Of a DNA stretch of 64,000 bases, positions 34,136-42,713 are shown in pieces. Numbering within the stretch: position 1 is the first letter of the stretch; each line of letters begins with the position of its first letter. Origin of the DNA: Flavobacterium sp. 140616W15 (GTDB lineage Bacteria > Bacteroidota > Bacteroidia > Flavobacteriales > Flavobacteriaceae); contig NZ_CP033068.1 of assembly GCF_003668995.1 (NCBI RefSeq), positions 248,001-312,000 of the forward strand, read 5' to 3'. Made by a program: the position numbers and the translations under genes. Under the pieces are notes generated by a model, which was given only the letters and a program-made list of their open reading frames with translations, had not been told where the DNA came from and made no database searches.

Positions 34136-34735
34136 ATGAAAATTTACAAATTAGTATTGTTCACAGCTGTTTTCTTATTAGGCTTAATTTCTAGCAAACT
34201 TCATGCGCAATCTCCACTACCGATTCATTTTGGTATAAAAGGTGGAGCAAATTATTCAGAGTTGCCTGTTTCAGATGGTTTTAGCTCTAAATATGCGTCA
34301 GGTTATTTTGGAGGAGCAATGGCACGGTTTGATGTAGGGAGATTTTATATTCAAAATGAAATTTTGTATAGCGAGAAATCTTCAAAAATTGAAAAGACTT
34401 CTTTAATGGGGACTCGAAATGTAAAATGGAAAAGTATTGAGGTTCCATTAGTGATCGGTTATAAAGTAGTAAACTTTGATGCACTTAATGTGAGAGTTTT
34501 TGGAGGAGGGGTTTATTCTTATGTTATCGACGAGAATGTTACGTCATTGAATCAATTAAAGAACTCATTTGGAAAATTTAATAAGTCCAATATAGGATAT
34601 CAGGTAGGAGCTGGTGTCGAGATGTGGAAATTTACTTTAGATTTTACTTATCAAGGAGGCCTAAATAATATTAGTAAAGATTTCAATTCTAAAGCGAATT
34701 CTTTTAATGTAAGTGTTGGATATTTTATTTTATAA
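34136..34735 (+). CDS. PorT-family outer-membrane beta-barrel protein
   Basis: A 199-residue protein from ATG 34136 (MKIYKLVLFT) with signal peptide ending at LHAQ. The mature part is a small barrel: FGIKGGANYSELPVSDG is the typical opening, with alternating strands down to a C-terminal SVGYFIL. PorT-domain proteins sit in the outer membrane; only PorT itself has a role in gliding and secretion, and this paralogue is not that gene. The in-frame ATG 34100 gives an extra MLLCIKLIKTII, which is less likely. A terminator separates it from the histidine kinase. Confidence 0.83.
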   Translation: MKIYKLVLFTAVFLLGLISSKLHAQSPLPIHFGIKGGANYSELPVSDGFSSKYASGYFGGAMARFDVGRFYIQNEILYSEKSSKIEKTSLMGTRNVKWKSIEVPLVIGYKVVNFDALNVRVFGGGVYSYVIDENVTSLNQLKNSFGKFNKSNIGYQVGAGVEMWKFTLDFTYQGGLNNISKDFNSKANSFNVSVGYFIL

Positions 34736-34760
34736 CCTCTTTTAAGGTTAACTCAAAAGC

Positions 34761-34797
34761 AGCAGCAAAGAATCTTTTTGGTTCTTTGCTGCTCTTT
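34761..34797 (+). terminator. Intrinsic terminator after the PorT-like gene
   Basis: A 12-bp perfect stem AGCAGCAAAGAA/TTCTTTGCTGCT with a 9-nt loop and a short T run. Confidence 0.85.
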
Positions 34798-34849
34798 TAG
34801 AAATATCGAGTTACTTTTGACCACTAATTTTCTCTTATTTCCTTTTTAG

Positions 34850-35902
34850 ATGAAAACAAAAAATAAAGATCAATTTCACTGGATATTTTTAATCTTTTTC
34901 TGGTTTATACTCGGGACAACCATTTGGGCGCAACTGATTGCTGATTATGGTACAATGGCGGCTATACGCCAGTCAGCTCTAATATTATTAAGCGCTATTG
35001 TTTTGGCGCATTTTCTTAGTGATGTAATGCTTCCTAAGGCATTACGCAAAAATAAAATGACACTATTTGCGATACAGGCTTTTGTTGTAGTATTGCTTTT
35101 GTCACTTTGCCTAGCTGTCATTTATGCCAGTTTTTCAGATTCGCGCACACGTAACCGATTATATCCAGAAGAAGCAGATATGACTACTATTCAGTTTCTG
35201 TGGGCTCGGTTTTGTGGAAGTATTCCCGCTGCAATTTTGATTTGTGGCACCGCTTGCGGACTTCGATTTTATCAGGAACATAATGAGATCGAAAGAAATC
35301 ATGCCGAATTAAAACAAGTTCACTTAGAAGCTCAGATAAAAATTCTGCAAGATCAAATCAATCCGCATTTGATGTTTAATATCTTGAATCATATTCATAT
35401 TTTAATGCAAAGTAATGTACAACTAGCCTCAGATTTATTGATTCAGTTTTCGGATATTTTACGATACCAATTGTATGAATGTAATAAAGAATATGTTTCG
35501 TTATATCTCGAAATCAAGTATCTAAAAGATTTGGTTTCGGTCGAAAAAACCAGATGGGGCGATGAACTAGATGTGAAAACTAATTGGAATATCGAAGACG
35601 GACAGTTACAAATTGTTCCATTGCTTTTAGTTCCTTTAATAGAAAATGCGTTTAAACACGTTTCGCGATTACCACACCAAAAAGGGTATGTGCATTTATC
35701 TTGTGGACAAGAAGATAAACAATTAATTTTTCAAATAGAAAATTCATATACAGAGCAATACAAAATGCCATCTAAGAGTCAGGGGTTAGGGCTTGAAAAT
35801 GTTAAGAAGAGACTTGCAATTCAGTATCCAGACCGACATGAATTAAGGATAAACAAGACCGATTCGGATTTTACAGTTAGGCTTGTTTTGGATTTAAAGT
35901 AA
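34850..35902 (+). CDS. LytS/YehU-type sensor histidine kinase
   Basis: A 350-residue membrane kinase. Four transmembrane helices span roughly residues 12-30, 40-60, 70-95 and 118-140. A short coiled coil leads to the His_kinase domain with LQDQINPHLMFNILNHI (phospho-acceptor His). The ATPase part has PLIENAFKH and SQGLGLENVKKRL. These kinases phosphorylate LytTR response regulators. The matching regulator lies on the same strand 495 bp downstream, after a repeat-filled gap, so the pair is probably one two-component system. It is flanked by outer-membrane barrels. The signal is unknown. Confidence 0.93.
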   Translation: MKTKNKDQFHWIFLIFFWFILGTTIWAQLIADYGTMAAIRQSALILLSAIVLAHFLSDVMLPKALRKNKMTLFAIQAFVVVLLLSLCLAVIYASFSDSRTRNRLYPEEADMTTIQFLWARFCGSIPAAILICGTACGLRFYQEHNEIERNHAELKQVHLEAQIKILQDQINPHLMFNILNHIHILMQSNVQLASDLLIQFSDILRYQLYECNKEYVSLYLEIKYLKDLVSVEKTRWGDELDVKTNWNIEDGQLQIVPLLLVPLIENAFKHVSRLPHQKGYVHLSCGQEDKQLIFQIENSYTEQYKMPSKSQGLGLENVKKRLAIQYPDRHELRINKTDSDFTVRLVLDLK

Positions 35903-36397
35903 TCGACATCAAACAGATTTTTTACCGTAGCGGGTGCAAAGATTTTGCATACTGATGGTTTTATAAAAACGCAAAGCTCGCAAAGCTTTGTGTTGAACCA
36001 GCTTTGCGAACACTGCGGTTAATTTTTTAGCCACAGATTGTAAGGATTAAAAGGATTTTATATGTAGTATAAATGATAAATCTGCTCAATCTGCAAAATC
36101 TGCGTGTAAATTACCATCAAGTGATCCAGATTATCTGATTTATCTTTGGATGAAAAGATAAGATTTCAGATAAACTTTGTGAGCTCCGTGGTTATTTTTT
36201 GCCACAGATTATAATGATTAAAAAGATTTTAAAAAACTTTGTTTTGAACTAGCTTTGCGAACTTTGTGTATCCCGATAGCTATCGGGACTGTGCCCTTTG
36301 CGGTTAATTTTAAGACACAGATTAAAAGGATTAGATAAAGCTTTACGAACTATGCAGTTAAGTTTAAAGCGTTAAGAATTTAAAAAAAATATAAGTT
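35903..36397. repeat. 495-bp repeat-rich gap between sensor kinase and regulator
   Basis: There is no gene on either strand. Blocks recur within it: agctttgcga with following ctttgcggttaattt at 36001 and 36251; gccacagatt plus a-rich aaggatt tails at 36031, 36201 and (as gacacagatt) 36314. An 18-bp palindrome lies at 36271-36288. The words match the element at 13320-13457. It looks like an accumulation of one short repeat family inside what would otherwise be an operon. Confidence 0.75.
36271..36288. repeat. 18-bp perfect palindrome TCCCGATAGC-TATCGGGA
   Basis: The site is an exact palindrome (tcccgata-gc-tatcggga) embedded in the repeat-rich gap. It is too short and too symmetric to be chance in this base composition. 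I recall this word from other flavobacterial intergenic regions. It could be a protein-binding site or part of a repeat element. Confidence 0.6.
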
Positions 36398-37111
36398 ATG
36401 ACCATGAAATGCCTGGTAATTGATGATGAACCTATAGCTAGAAATGGGATTGTAGATTTTGTTTCTAAGATTGATTTTCTGGAAGTAATAGGTACCTGTG
36501 CTTCGGCTTTGGAAGCTACTTCATATATTCAGGACAAGCAAGTAGACTTATTATTTCTTGATATTAATATGCCCTATCTTTCAGGATTAGAATTTTTGGA
36601 GTCTTTGGATAATCCGCCGTTGGTAATTTTTACAACAGCTTATTCCGAACATGCTTTGGATGGATATCGTTTGCAAGTGATCGATTATTTATTGAAGCCT
36701 ATTACATTTCAGCGTTTCTATCAAGCTTCTTTAAAAGCAAAGCAGTGGCATCAAATGATTGGAGCTCCTAAACAAACTCCACTAGATTCATTTCTGTATG
36801 TGCGTCAAGAGGAAGGATTTCAAAAAATTTCTTGGGTTGATATTTTATATATAGAAGGAATGCAAAATTATGCTAAGCTGCATTTTAAAGATAGAGTGCT
36901 TGTGATTCATCAAACTATGATTTCGTTGGAAGAAACACTTCCAGCGGATATTTTCTTTAGAATTCATAAATCATTTTTAGTAAATATTACTCATATCGAT
37001 TCAGTTTCCGGAGGGCGTTTATTTATAAAAGGGCAAGAACTACCAATTTCAAGAACACGTAGAGAAGCGTTATTGAAAGAGGTAGTTTATAAGAATTTAT
37101 TGAGCCGATAA
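36398..37111 (+). CDS. LytTR-family response regulator
   Basis: A 237-residue regulator: receiver domain (residues 1-120) with acidic D9-D10-E11, phospho-acceptor Asp55 (FLDINMP) and Lys of YLLKPI, then a LytTR DNA-binding domain with ILYIEGMQNYAKLHF and FFRIHKSFLVNI. It binds direct repeats upstream of targets and pairs with the LytS-like kinase at 34850-35902. Start ATG 36398 or ATG 36404 (MKCLVIDDE) both work. It ends 1 bp from the stop of the convergent barrel gene. Confidence 0.95.
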   Translation: MTMKCLVIDDEPIARNGIVDFVSKIDFLEVIGTCASALEATSYIQDKQVDLLFLDINMPYLSGLEFLESLDNPPLVIFTTAYSEHALDGYRLQVIDYLLKPITFQRFYQASLKAKQWHQMIGAPKQTPLDSFLYVRQEEGFQKISWVDILYIEGMQNYAKLHFKDRVLVIHQTMISLEETLPADIFFRIHKSFLVNITHIDSVSGGRLFIKGQELPISRTRREALLKEVVYKNLLSR

Positions 37112-37112
37112 T

Positions 37113-38048
37113 CTAGAACTTCCATTTAAGAGCAACAGCTCCATAGAATGTGGTTGTGAATTTTGGGTCAGCAAGGTCTTTTTCTTTAAAAATTTCTTTT
37201 ATTTTTCGATCATTGGTCGAGAAAGAGCGAACTAAAGTTGATCCAATAGTAGGTTCAAATATCCAATTTTTACCCAGTTTTACTTGTGGCTTAATACCAG
37301 CAATAATTTGTTGGTATCCTAATAACATTGATTTGTTTCCTATTCTGGTTTCGGCTGTCATTCCGCTTAATTCCAAAACAGCTTTTAGGTCAAAATTTTC
37401 AGTCATTCGATAGCCCAATTCGATTCCTTCTGGAAAATTAACTTTAAAATGTAAAGCGCCATGAGATTCCCAATTAAAATAAATTCCTGGAAGAACCATC
37501 GGAACACCAAAACTATTGGTAAGAACTGGTCCTAAACCGAAAGCTAAATTAGGGTTGAATTGTTTTATAAAAATTACACCTCCTTGAACCAATACATCAT
37601 CCTTGTTAATTTGCTCCATATCGCTATAGACACCAACAGAAGCCATTATTAATAAAGACCAAGACTGAGAAATGGAGCGTAAGTGTTTAACTCCGATTTG
37701 TGCATTTAAAATCTCTGTAGGGAATCCATTTGGTAATTCTGCAGGAAGCAATTGCATGTCGTAATCTTTATTTTCCATTTTAGCATAAGCTCCCATAAGC
37801 AATACTGACCATAATCTAGGGTTATTGTATTTGTCCATTTTTAAAGAAATGGGAATTTCTAGAGCAACTTGAGCTCTTTTAAAATTACTCTTTGCATCAG
37901 TTTTAGAACTGTCTATTGGACGAACATAATTAGAAAACGGGACATAATCAATTTTAGCTTCTCCAGATATACCGGTTTGTGCTTCTGCAGAAATTGAAAT
38001 TAATAGAAATAAGAACAGTTGAGATAGATAAAAAACAGATTTTTTCAT
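37113..38048 (-). CDS. DUF6268-type outer-membrane beta-barrel protein
   Basis: A 311-residue protein with signal peptide ending at ISAEAQ. The mature part is an alternating beta-strand barrel with a C-terminal aromatic end (YGAVALKWKF), typical for BAM-inserted outer-membrane proteins. The pattern PISLKMDKYNNPRLW and repeats of LGPVLTNSFGVPMVLPG-like segments fit the DUF6268 family as I recall it; function is unknown. The stop lies 1 bp from the LytTR regulator stop, tail to tail. Control by that regulator is a reasonable guess. Confidence 0.78.
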   Translation of the reverse strand: MKKSVFYLSQLFLFLLISISAEAQTGISGEAKIDYVPFSNYVRPIDSSKTDAKSNFKRAQVALEIPISLKMDKYNNPRLWSVLLMGAYAKMENKDYDMQLLPAELPNGFPTEILNAQIGVKHLRSISQSWSLLIMASVGVYSDMEQINKDDVLVQGGVIFIKQFNPNLAFGLGPVLTNSFGVPMVLPGIYFNWESHGALHFKVNFPEGIELGYRMTENFDLKAVLELSGMTAETRIGNKSMLLGYQQIIAGIKPQVKLGKNWIFEPTIGSTLVRSFSTNDRKIKEIFKEKDLADPKFTTTFYGAVALKWKF

Positions 38049-38175
38049 GATTTAAATTAAAATTTTACACGAAGTACCATGTTCTATAGTGATACTAAAA
38101 ATAGGTTTGACTAATGGTTGCTATCTGTTGACCAATGGTAAAAATTAGCATGTATTAAATTGCATAAAACTAAAA

Positions 38176-38197
38176 AAGCCTCTCTTTCGAAAGGCTT
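38176..38197 (-). terminator. Hairpin downstream of the small barrel gene
   Basis: Arms AAGCCT/AGGCTT with a 10-nt inner region containing a self-complementary TTCGAA, followed on the minus strand by a T run. It terminates the gene at 38222-38737. Confidence 0.7.
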
Positions 38198-38221
38198 CTT
38201 ATGAATGTTTTATAACGAAGT

Positions 38222-38737
38222 TTACAATTTAAACCCGTATGCCAGTCGCAATGCAACCTGATTGGTGTTGAATTTTGTATAATCTTCATATCGCACACTT
38301 ATATCAACATATTTATTAGCATACCCAATTCCTGGAGCCCACAAAAATGTAGTGTCATTGTATCCGTTTGTAACTGCAAAACCTGCACCAACTTCACCTA
38401 ATACATAAAATTGATCTTCCCAGATAAAAGCTTTGAAACCTGCTTTTGCAGGAATGAATCCGATGTCTTTTAAGTCCTGTTTGTTAACAAATAAATTGGT
38501 AAAACCAGTTGTTAGGGTTAAAGATGTTTTCATAGATAAATCATACTGTAATCTAACATCACCACCTAAAGACCAGCTATACACTTTATTTGTCGGAATT
38601 CCACCGTTTAAACCAAATCCTAAACGGAAACCTTGATCATATTTTTTTATTTCGGTGCTTTGTTGTGCCGTTGCAGAAGTATATATAATTGCAAAAACTG
38701 CAATTAATAGCATTTTTAAATTGATTGTCTTTTTCAT
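38222..38737 (-). CDS. Outer-membrane beta-barrel protein (small)
   Basis: A 171-residue protein with signal peptide (cleavage near ATAQQ). The mature part is composed of short amphipathic strands (FRLGFGLNGGIP, GDVRLQYDLSMKTSLTLTTGFTN, FYVLGEVGAGFAVT) and a C-terminal QVALRLAYGFKL, as in eight-stranded barrels of Bacteroidota. It probably sits in the outer membrane; function is unknown. An imperfect promoter TACTTTTA lies 31 bp upstream of the ATG. It ends at its own terminator, separate from the neighbouring barrel gene. Confidence 0.78.
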   Translation of the reverse strand: MKKTINLKMLLIAVFAIIYTSATAQQSTEIKKYDQGFRLGFGLNGGIPTNKVYSWSLGGDVRLQYDLSMKTSLTLTTGFTNLFVNKQDLKDIGFIPAKAGFKAFIWEDQFYVLGEVGAGFAVTNGYNDTTFLWAPGIGYANKYVDISVRYEDYTKFNTNQVALRLAYGFKL

Positions 38738-38903
38738 AATATCAGATGTTTTAGTTTATTAATGATGTAAAAGTAGTAGTAGGGTAGTGTGAGGACGTTA
38801 TATAATTATTAGCTTTTATTATATAATATTGAGGTTATCAATAAATTGAATAATAAATAGGCTTATAAATTGAATAATAGAGAAAGAATTGAAAGCTTCT
38901 AAT

Positions 38904-38911
38904 TATCTTTG
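38904..38911 (+). promoter_or_regulatory. TAnnTTTG -7 element deciding the MATE start
   Basis: TATCTTTG matches the consensus and is followed by cacac. It lies inside the longer frame that opens with TTG 38889, so that start cannot be transcribed from it. The GTG at 38931, about 15-20 nt after the predicted transcription start, is therefore preferred. Confidence 0.6.
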
Positions 38912-38930
38912 CACACTAAAAAAATACAAA

Positions 38931-40316
38931 GTGAACTTTTCTCAATACACAAAAGAATTTTCTTATAATCTAAAATTAGCTTATCCAATAATATTAGGAA
39001 TGGTAGGACATACCCTTATAGGTATTGTCGATAATATAATGGTGGGAAAACTAGGAAGTACAGAGCTGGCTGCAGTTTCGTTAGGTAACAGCATGATTTT
39101 TATTGCAATGTCATTAGGAATTGGATTCTCAACTGCAATTACTCCTATAGTAGCCGAAGGCGATGCCGAGAAGAATGATAAAAAAATTCGCAACGCATTT
39201 CATCATGGATTATTTTTATGCACCATTTTAGGATTAATGCTTTTTGGAGTAGTTGTTTTAGCAAAGCCCATAATGGAATTACTGAAACAACCAGCAGATG
39301 TAATCGCACTTGCTAAACCTTATCTTGACTGGGTTGCTTTCTCATTGATTCCTTTAATTATGTATCAGGGATACAAGCAATTTGCAGATGGGCTTTCGCT
39401 TACTAAGTATTCGATGTATGCTATGGTTATGGCAAATGTCCTGCATGTAGGTATAAATTATTTGTTGATTTATGGTATCTGGATTTTTCCTAAAATGGGA
39501 ATTGTTGGAGCAGCACTTGGAACAGTAATTTCAAGAATATTTTTGGTAATGTTTATGCACATTATGATATCTAGAAGAGAAGAATTAAAACATCATTTTC
39601 AGAATTTTAGTTTTTCAGAAATTAAAAAGGAAACCATTAAAAAAATTATAAGTATAGGATTTCCATCAGCGATGCAAATGCTTTTTGAAGTAGTATTGTT
39701 TACAGCATCAATTTGGCTTTGTGGTAATATTGGAAAAACGAGCCAGGCTGCCAATCAAATTGCTTTAAGTTTGGCTTCGATGACCTTTATGTTTGCTATG
39801 GGATTAAGCGTAACTTCAATGATTAGAGTTAGTAATCAAAGAGGATTAAACGATTTTAAAAACTTAATTGTAGTGGCACGTTCTATCTTTTTACTAGCTA
39901 TTATAATCGAAACTGTTTTTGCTATTCTGTTTATAGCCTTCCATAATTACTTACCACATATCTTTTTGAATATGGAAAATGGAGGACAGCTTCTAGATAA
40001 TAATGAAGTAATAGCTATTGCATCGAAATTACTCTTAATAGCAGCAATTTTTCAAATTTCAGATGGAATTCAGGTAGTTGTTCTAGGAGCTTTACGCGGA
40101 TTACAAGATGTTAAAATACCGATGTATATTACATTTGTAGCCTATTGGATTATCGGTTTTCCTATTTCCTATTATTTAGCCGAATATACCGATATGAAAG
40201 CAGAAGGAGTTTGGATAGGTCTTTTGGCAGGATTAACTGCAGCGGCTATATTTTTGTATATTCGTTTTCATTACCTAACAAAAAAATTAATCAATAATTC
40301 AGTTTCAAATTCATAA
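38931..40316 (+). CDS. MATE family efflux transporter
   Basis: A 461-residue inner-membrane protein with twelve predicted helices and the two-lobe MATE architecture: IVDNIMVGKLGSTELAAVSLGNS in the first half, SAMQMLFEVVLFTASIWL in the second. This is the NorM-like branch, Na+ or H+ coupled drug and metabolite antiport. The GTG 38931 start (MNFSQYTKEF) is chosen from the promoter position; the TTG 38889 frame adds an unrelated leader. A small acidic protein gene and the LtaS-like gene follow on the same strand. Confidence 0.93.
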   Translation: MNFSQYTKEFSYNLKLAYPIILGMVGHTLIGIVDNIMVGKLGSTELAAVSLGNSMIFIAMSLGIGFSTAITPIVAEGDAEKNDKKIRNAFHHGLFLCTILGLMLFGVVVLAKPIMELLKQPADVIALAKPYLDWVAFSLIPLIMYQGYKQFADGLSLTKYSMYAMVMANVLHVGINYLLIYGIWIFPKMGIVGAALGTVISRIFLVMFMHIMISRREELKHHFQNFSFSEIKKETIKKIISIGFPSAMQMLFEVVLFTASIWLCGNIGKTSQAANQIALSLASMTFMFAMGLSVTSMIRVSNQRGLNDFKNLIVVARSIFLLAIIIETVFAILFIAFHNYLPHIFLNMENGGQLLDNNEVIAIASKLLLIAAIFQISDGIQVVVLGALRGLQDVKIPMYITFVAYWIIGFPISYYLAEYTDMKAEGVWIGLLAGLTAAAIFLYIRFHYLTKKLINNSVSNS

Positions 40317-40408
40317 ATTTGGAGCATAATAAATACACACAGACAAAGTAAATCTGTATAAAAAAACAGTCTGTATAACAGACAATAGAAAAATAAAACA
40401 AAAACAAA

Positions 40409-40636
40409 ATGGAATTACCTAAATTTTTACTCGGCGACAATACTGATTTCCCAGATGATATCTTCATTATTCATCTTGATTACCCAAGATTTATTATCAA
40501 TTTAAAAGATGATGAGGTTGAGTTTATGGAAGAAGCAGAAGATCTTGATGAGGCTGAATTAAATGCCGAAATGGAAGGATTAATTGTTCTTGCTAATGAG
40601 TTTTATGATAGAGAGATAAAACTTTACGAAGAATAA
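40409..40636 (+). CDS. Small acidic conserved hypothetical protein
   Basis: A 75-residue, strongly acidic protein (MELPKFLLGDNTDFPDDIFI, then IINLKDDEVEFMEEAEDLDEAEL). There is no signal peptide, membrane segment or cysteine. I recall near-identical small proteins in other flavobacteria as uncharacterised conserved genes. It lies between MATE and the LtaS-like gene with 54 bp to the latter. Function is unknown. Confidence 0.78.
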   Translation: MELPKFLLGDNTDFPDDIFIIHLDYPRFIINLKDDEVEFMEEAEDLDEAELNAEMEGLIVLANEFYDREIKLYEE

Positions 40637-40690
40637 GCACCTTATTTTAATTTAAATATTTTTTTCAACACTTTAAAAAATCCTTATTAA

Positions 40691-42628
40691 ATGAAAAAAT
40701 TCGCTTTTTTAAAACCGATTTTTAATTTTATAGCAATTGGATTGCTAATTACTACATTAAGTCGAATATTTTTATTTTTCATATTTAAGGATAGAGTAGT
40801 TGAAACTCCTAATTTCTGGTATATCTTTCCAATCGGGTTACGAATGGATTTGATATTGCTATGTTATTTGTCATTTCTTCCAGCACTTTTGGTTACTTTA
40901 TTACCAAATAACTGCATCAAATTTACCAATAAGTTCTTGGTGTTTTATAGTTTCTTATTTCTTTTTCTGATTCTTTTTGTAGAATTGGCGACACCTGATT
41001 TTGTAAAACAATATGATACGCGTCCAAACAAGATATTCTTAGACTATTTAATATATCCTAAAGAAGTTGTAGGCATGCTTTTAAAAAGTTACTTGGTATC
41101 TATCATCGTTACTTTTATAATTTTAGGGGTTGTAGTATATTTTGCTTTTAAGAAAGGACAAAAATATTTTCATACCCATCCAGCAGATTATAAATTAAAA
41201 TTAATTGTATTTCCATTAGTGGCTTTTCTGTTGTTCTTTGGAGCACGTTCAAGTCTTACATCTAAACGACCAATTAATGCAAGTAATGCGGTTTTCTCTA
41301 CAGATCAGCTAACAAATACTTTAGGATTAAATTCATTTTATACAGTAGCTTTTGCAGCTTACTCTATTAAGAATGAAGGAAACACTAAGATGTATGGTAA
41401 AATGGAAGAAGCAGAAGCTATTGCTCGTGTAAAAAAGTACATGACAGTAAATCCTAATGATTTTACAGACCCAGAAATTCCATTTTTACACATTCAAAAT
41501 CCAGATACACTTTTAAAGCGACCATATAACTTGGTTATATTTTTGCAAGAAAGTCTTGGGGCAGAGTATGTTGGGATTTTGGGAGGTAAGCCATTAACTC
41601 CTGAGTTTGATAAACTTTCAAAAGAAGGATTACTTTTTACAAATTTATATTGTACAGGAACGCGTAGTGTTCGAGGAATTGAAGCTGTAGTTACAGGATT
41701 TCTTCCTTCACCCTCAGAAAGTGTAGTAAAATTAGGGAACTCGCAACAAGGATTTTTTACTTTGGCAGATGCCTTAAAACAAAAAGGATATGAAACTAGT
41801 TTTATATATGGAGGAATGGCCAATTTTGATAATATGGCTTCTTTCTTTAACGGAAATGGATTTCAAGATATCGTAGATCAGGAAGATTTTGATAGCGATG
41901 GACATAAATATGCATTTAAAGGGACTTGGGGGTATTCTGATGAAGATTTAGTTGTAAAAGCAAATAATTATTTTAAAGCCAAAGGAGATAAACCATTTTT
42001 CTCATTAATGTTTTCAACTTCTAATCACGAACCATTCGAGTATCCTGAAGGTAGAATAAAACCATATGACAAAAAAGCTGCTACAGTTAATAACGCTATG
42101 AAATATGCCGATTTTTCGATTGGTAAATTCTTCGAAATGGCTAAAAAAGAACCTTACTTTAAGAATACTATTTTTATCGTAATTGCAGATCATAACACAA
42201 GAACATACGGAAAGAATTTAGTACCAATAAACAAATTTCATATTCCAGCCTTAATTATGGGGCCTGGAGTTCCTAAAGGGAAAGCATATGATAAATTGGC
42301 GAGCCAGATTGATATTCCTCCTACGTTACTAAGTTACATCGGAGCACAGTTTGAAACGCCAATGATAGGAAGAAATTTAACTAAAATAGGGCCAGATGTA
42401 AAAGGAAGGTCAATTATGCAGTTTAATGATATTAATGCTTTTAGAGTAGAGAACAAGGTTGTAATTATGCAACCAAATTTAAAGCCATTGCAATTCGAAA
42501 TTAAAAATGATACAACCTTAATTCCTGTTAAGCTAGACGAAGAACTTGCAAAAGATGCTTTGGCACACGTAGTAACAGCTGGGAATTTATATAAACAAAA
42601 TAAGTATAAGCTTAGAAAGAAAAAGTGA
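40691..42628 (+). CDS. LtaS/MdoB-like sulfatase-fold phosphotransferase
   Basis: A 645-residue membrane enzyme. Five N-terminal helices lie within about residues 8-185, and an extracytoplasmic alkaline-phosphatase-fold domain spans about 275-590. Metal and active-site elements are Glu287 in IFLQES, the nucleophile region CTGTRSVRG (Thr324 or Ser326) and IADHN. The fold is shared by lipoteichoic acid synthases and by OpgB/MdoB phosphoglycerol transferases. In a Gram-negative bacterium without teichoic acid, phosphoglycerol or phosphoethanolamine transfer to glycans or lipids is more likely. The substrate is not settled. Confidence 0.88.
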   Translation: MKKFAFLKPIFNFIAIGLLITTLSRIFLFFIFKDRVVETPNFWYIFPIGLRMDLILLCYLSFLPALLVTLLPNNCIKFTNKFLVFYSFLFLFLILFVELATPDFVKQYDTRPNKIFLDYLIYPKEVVGMLLKSYLVSIIVTFIILGVVVYFAFKKGQKYFHTHPADYKLKLIVFPLVAFLLFFGARSSLTSKRPINASNAVFSTDQLTNTLGLNSFYTVAFAAYSIKNEGNTKMYGKMEEAEAIARVKKYMTVNPNDFTDPEIPFLHIQNPDTLLKRPYNLVIFLQESLGAEYVGILGGKPLTPEFDKLSKEGLLFTNLYCTGTRSVRGIEAVVTGFLPSPSESVVKLGNSQQGFFTLADALKQKGYETSFIYGGMANFDNMASFFNGNGFQDIVDQEDFDSDGHKYAFKGTWGYSDEDLVVKANNYFKAKGDKPFFSLMFSTSNHEPFEYPEGRIKPYDKKAATVNNAMKYADFSIGKFFEMAKKEPYFKNTIFIVIADHNTRTYGKNLVPINKFHIPALIMGPGVPKGKAYDKLASQIDIPPTLLSYIGAQFETPMIGRNLTKIGPDVKGRSIMQFNDINAFRVENKVVIMQPNLKPLQFEIKNDTTLIPVKLDEELAKDALAHVVTAGNLYKQNKYKLRKKK

Positions 42629-42713
42629 TTTTGAAATACAAAGGTGCAAAGTGACAAAGGTTTTTTAAGTACTTACTAAGATTTAGAGGTTAAAAAGTCT
42701 TGTTGAATCTTTG

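Noticed and set aside
40321..40408. Repeat-like ctgtata words before the small acidic gene
   Set aside because: The partial matches (aaatctgtata, cagtctgtataac) are too short and irregular to define an element.
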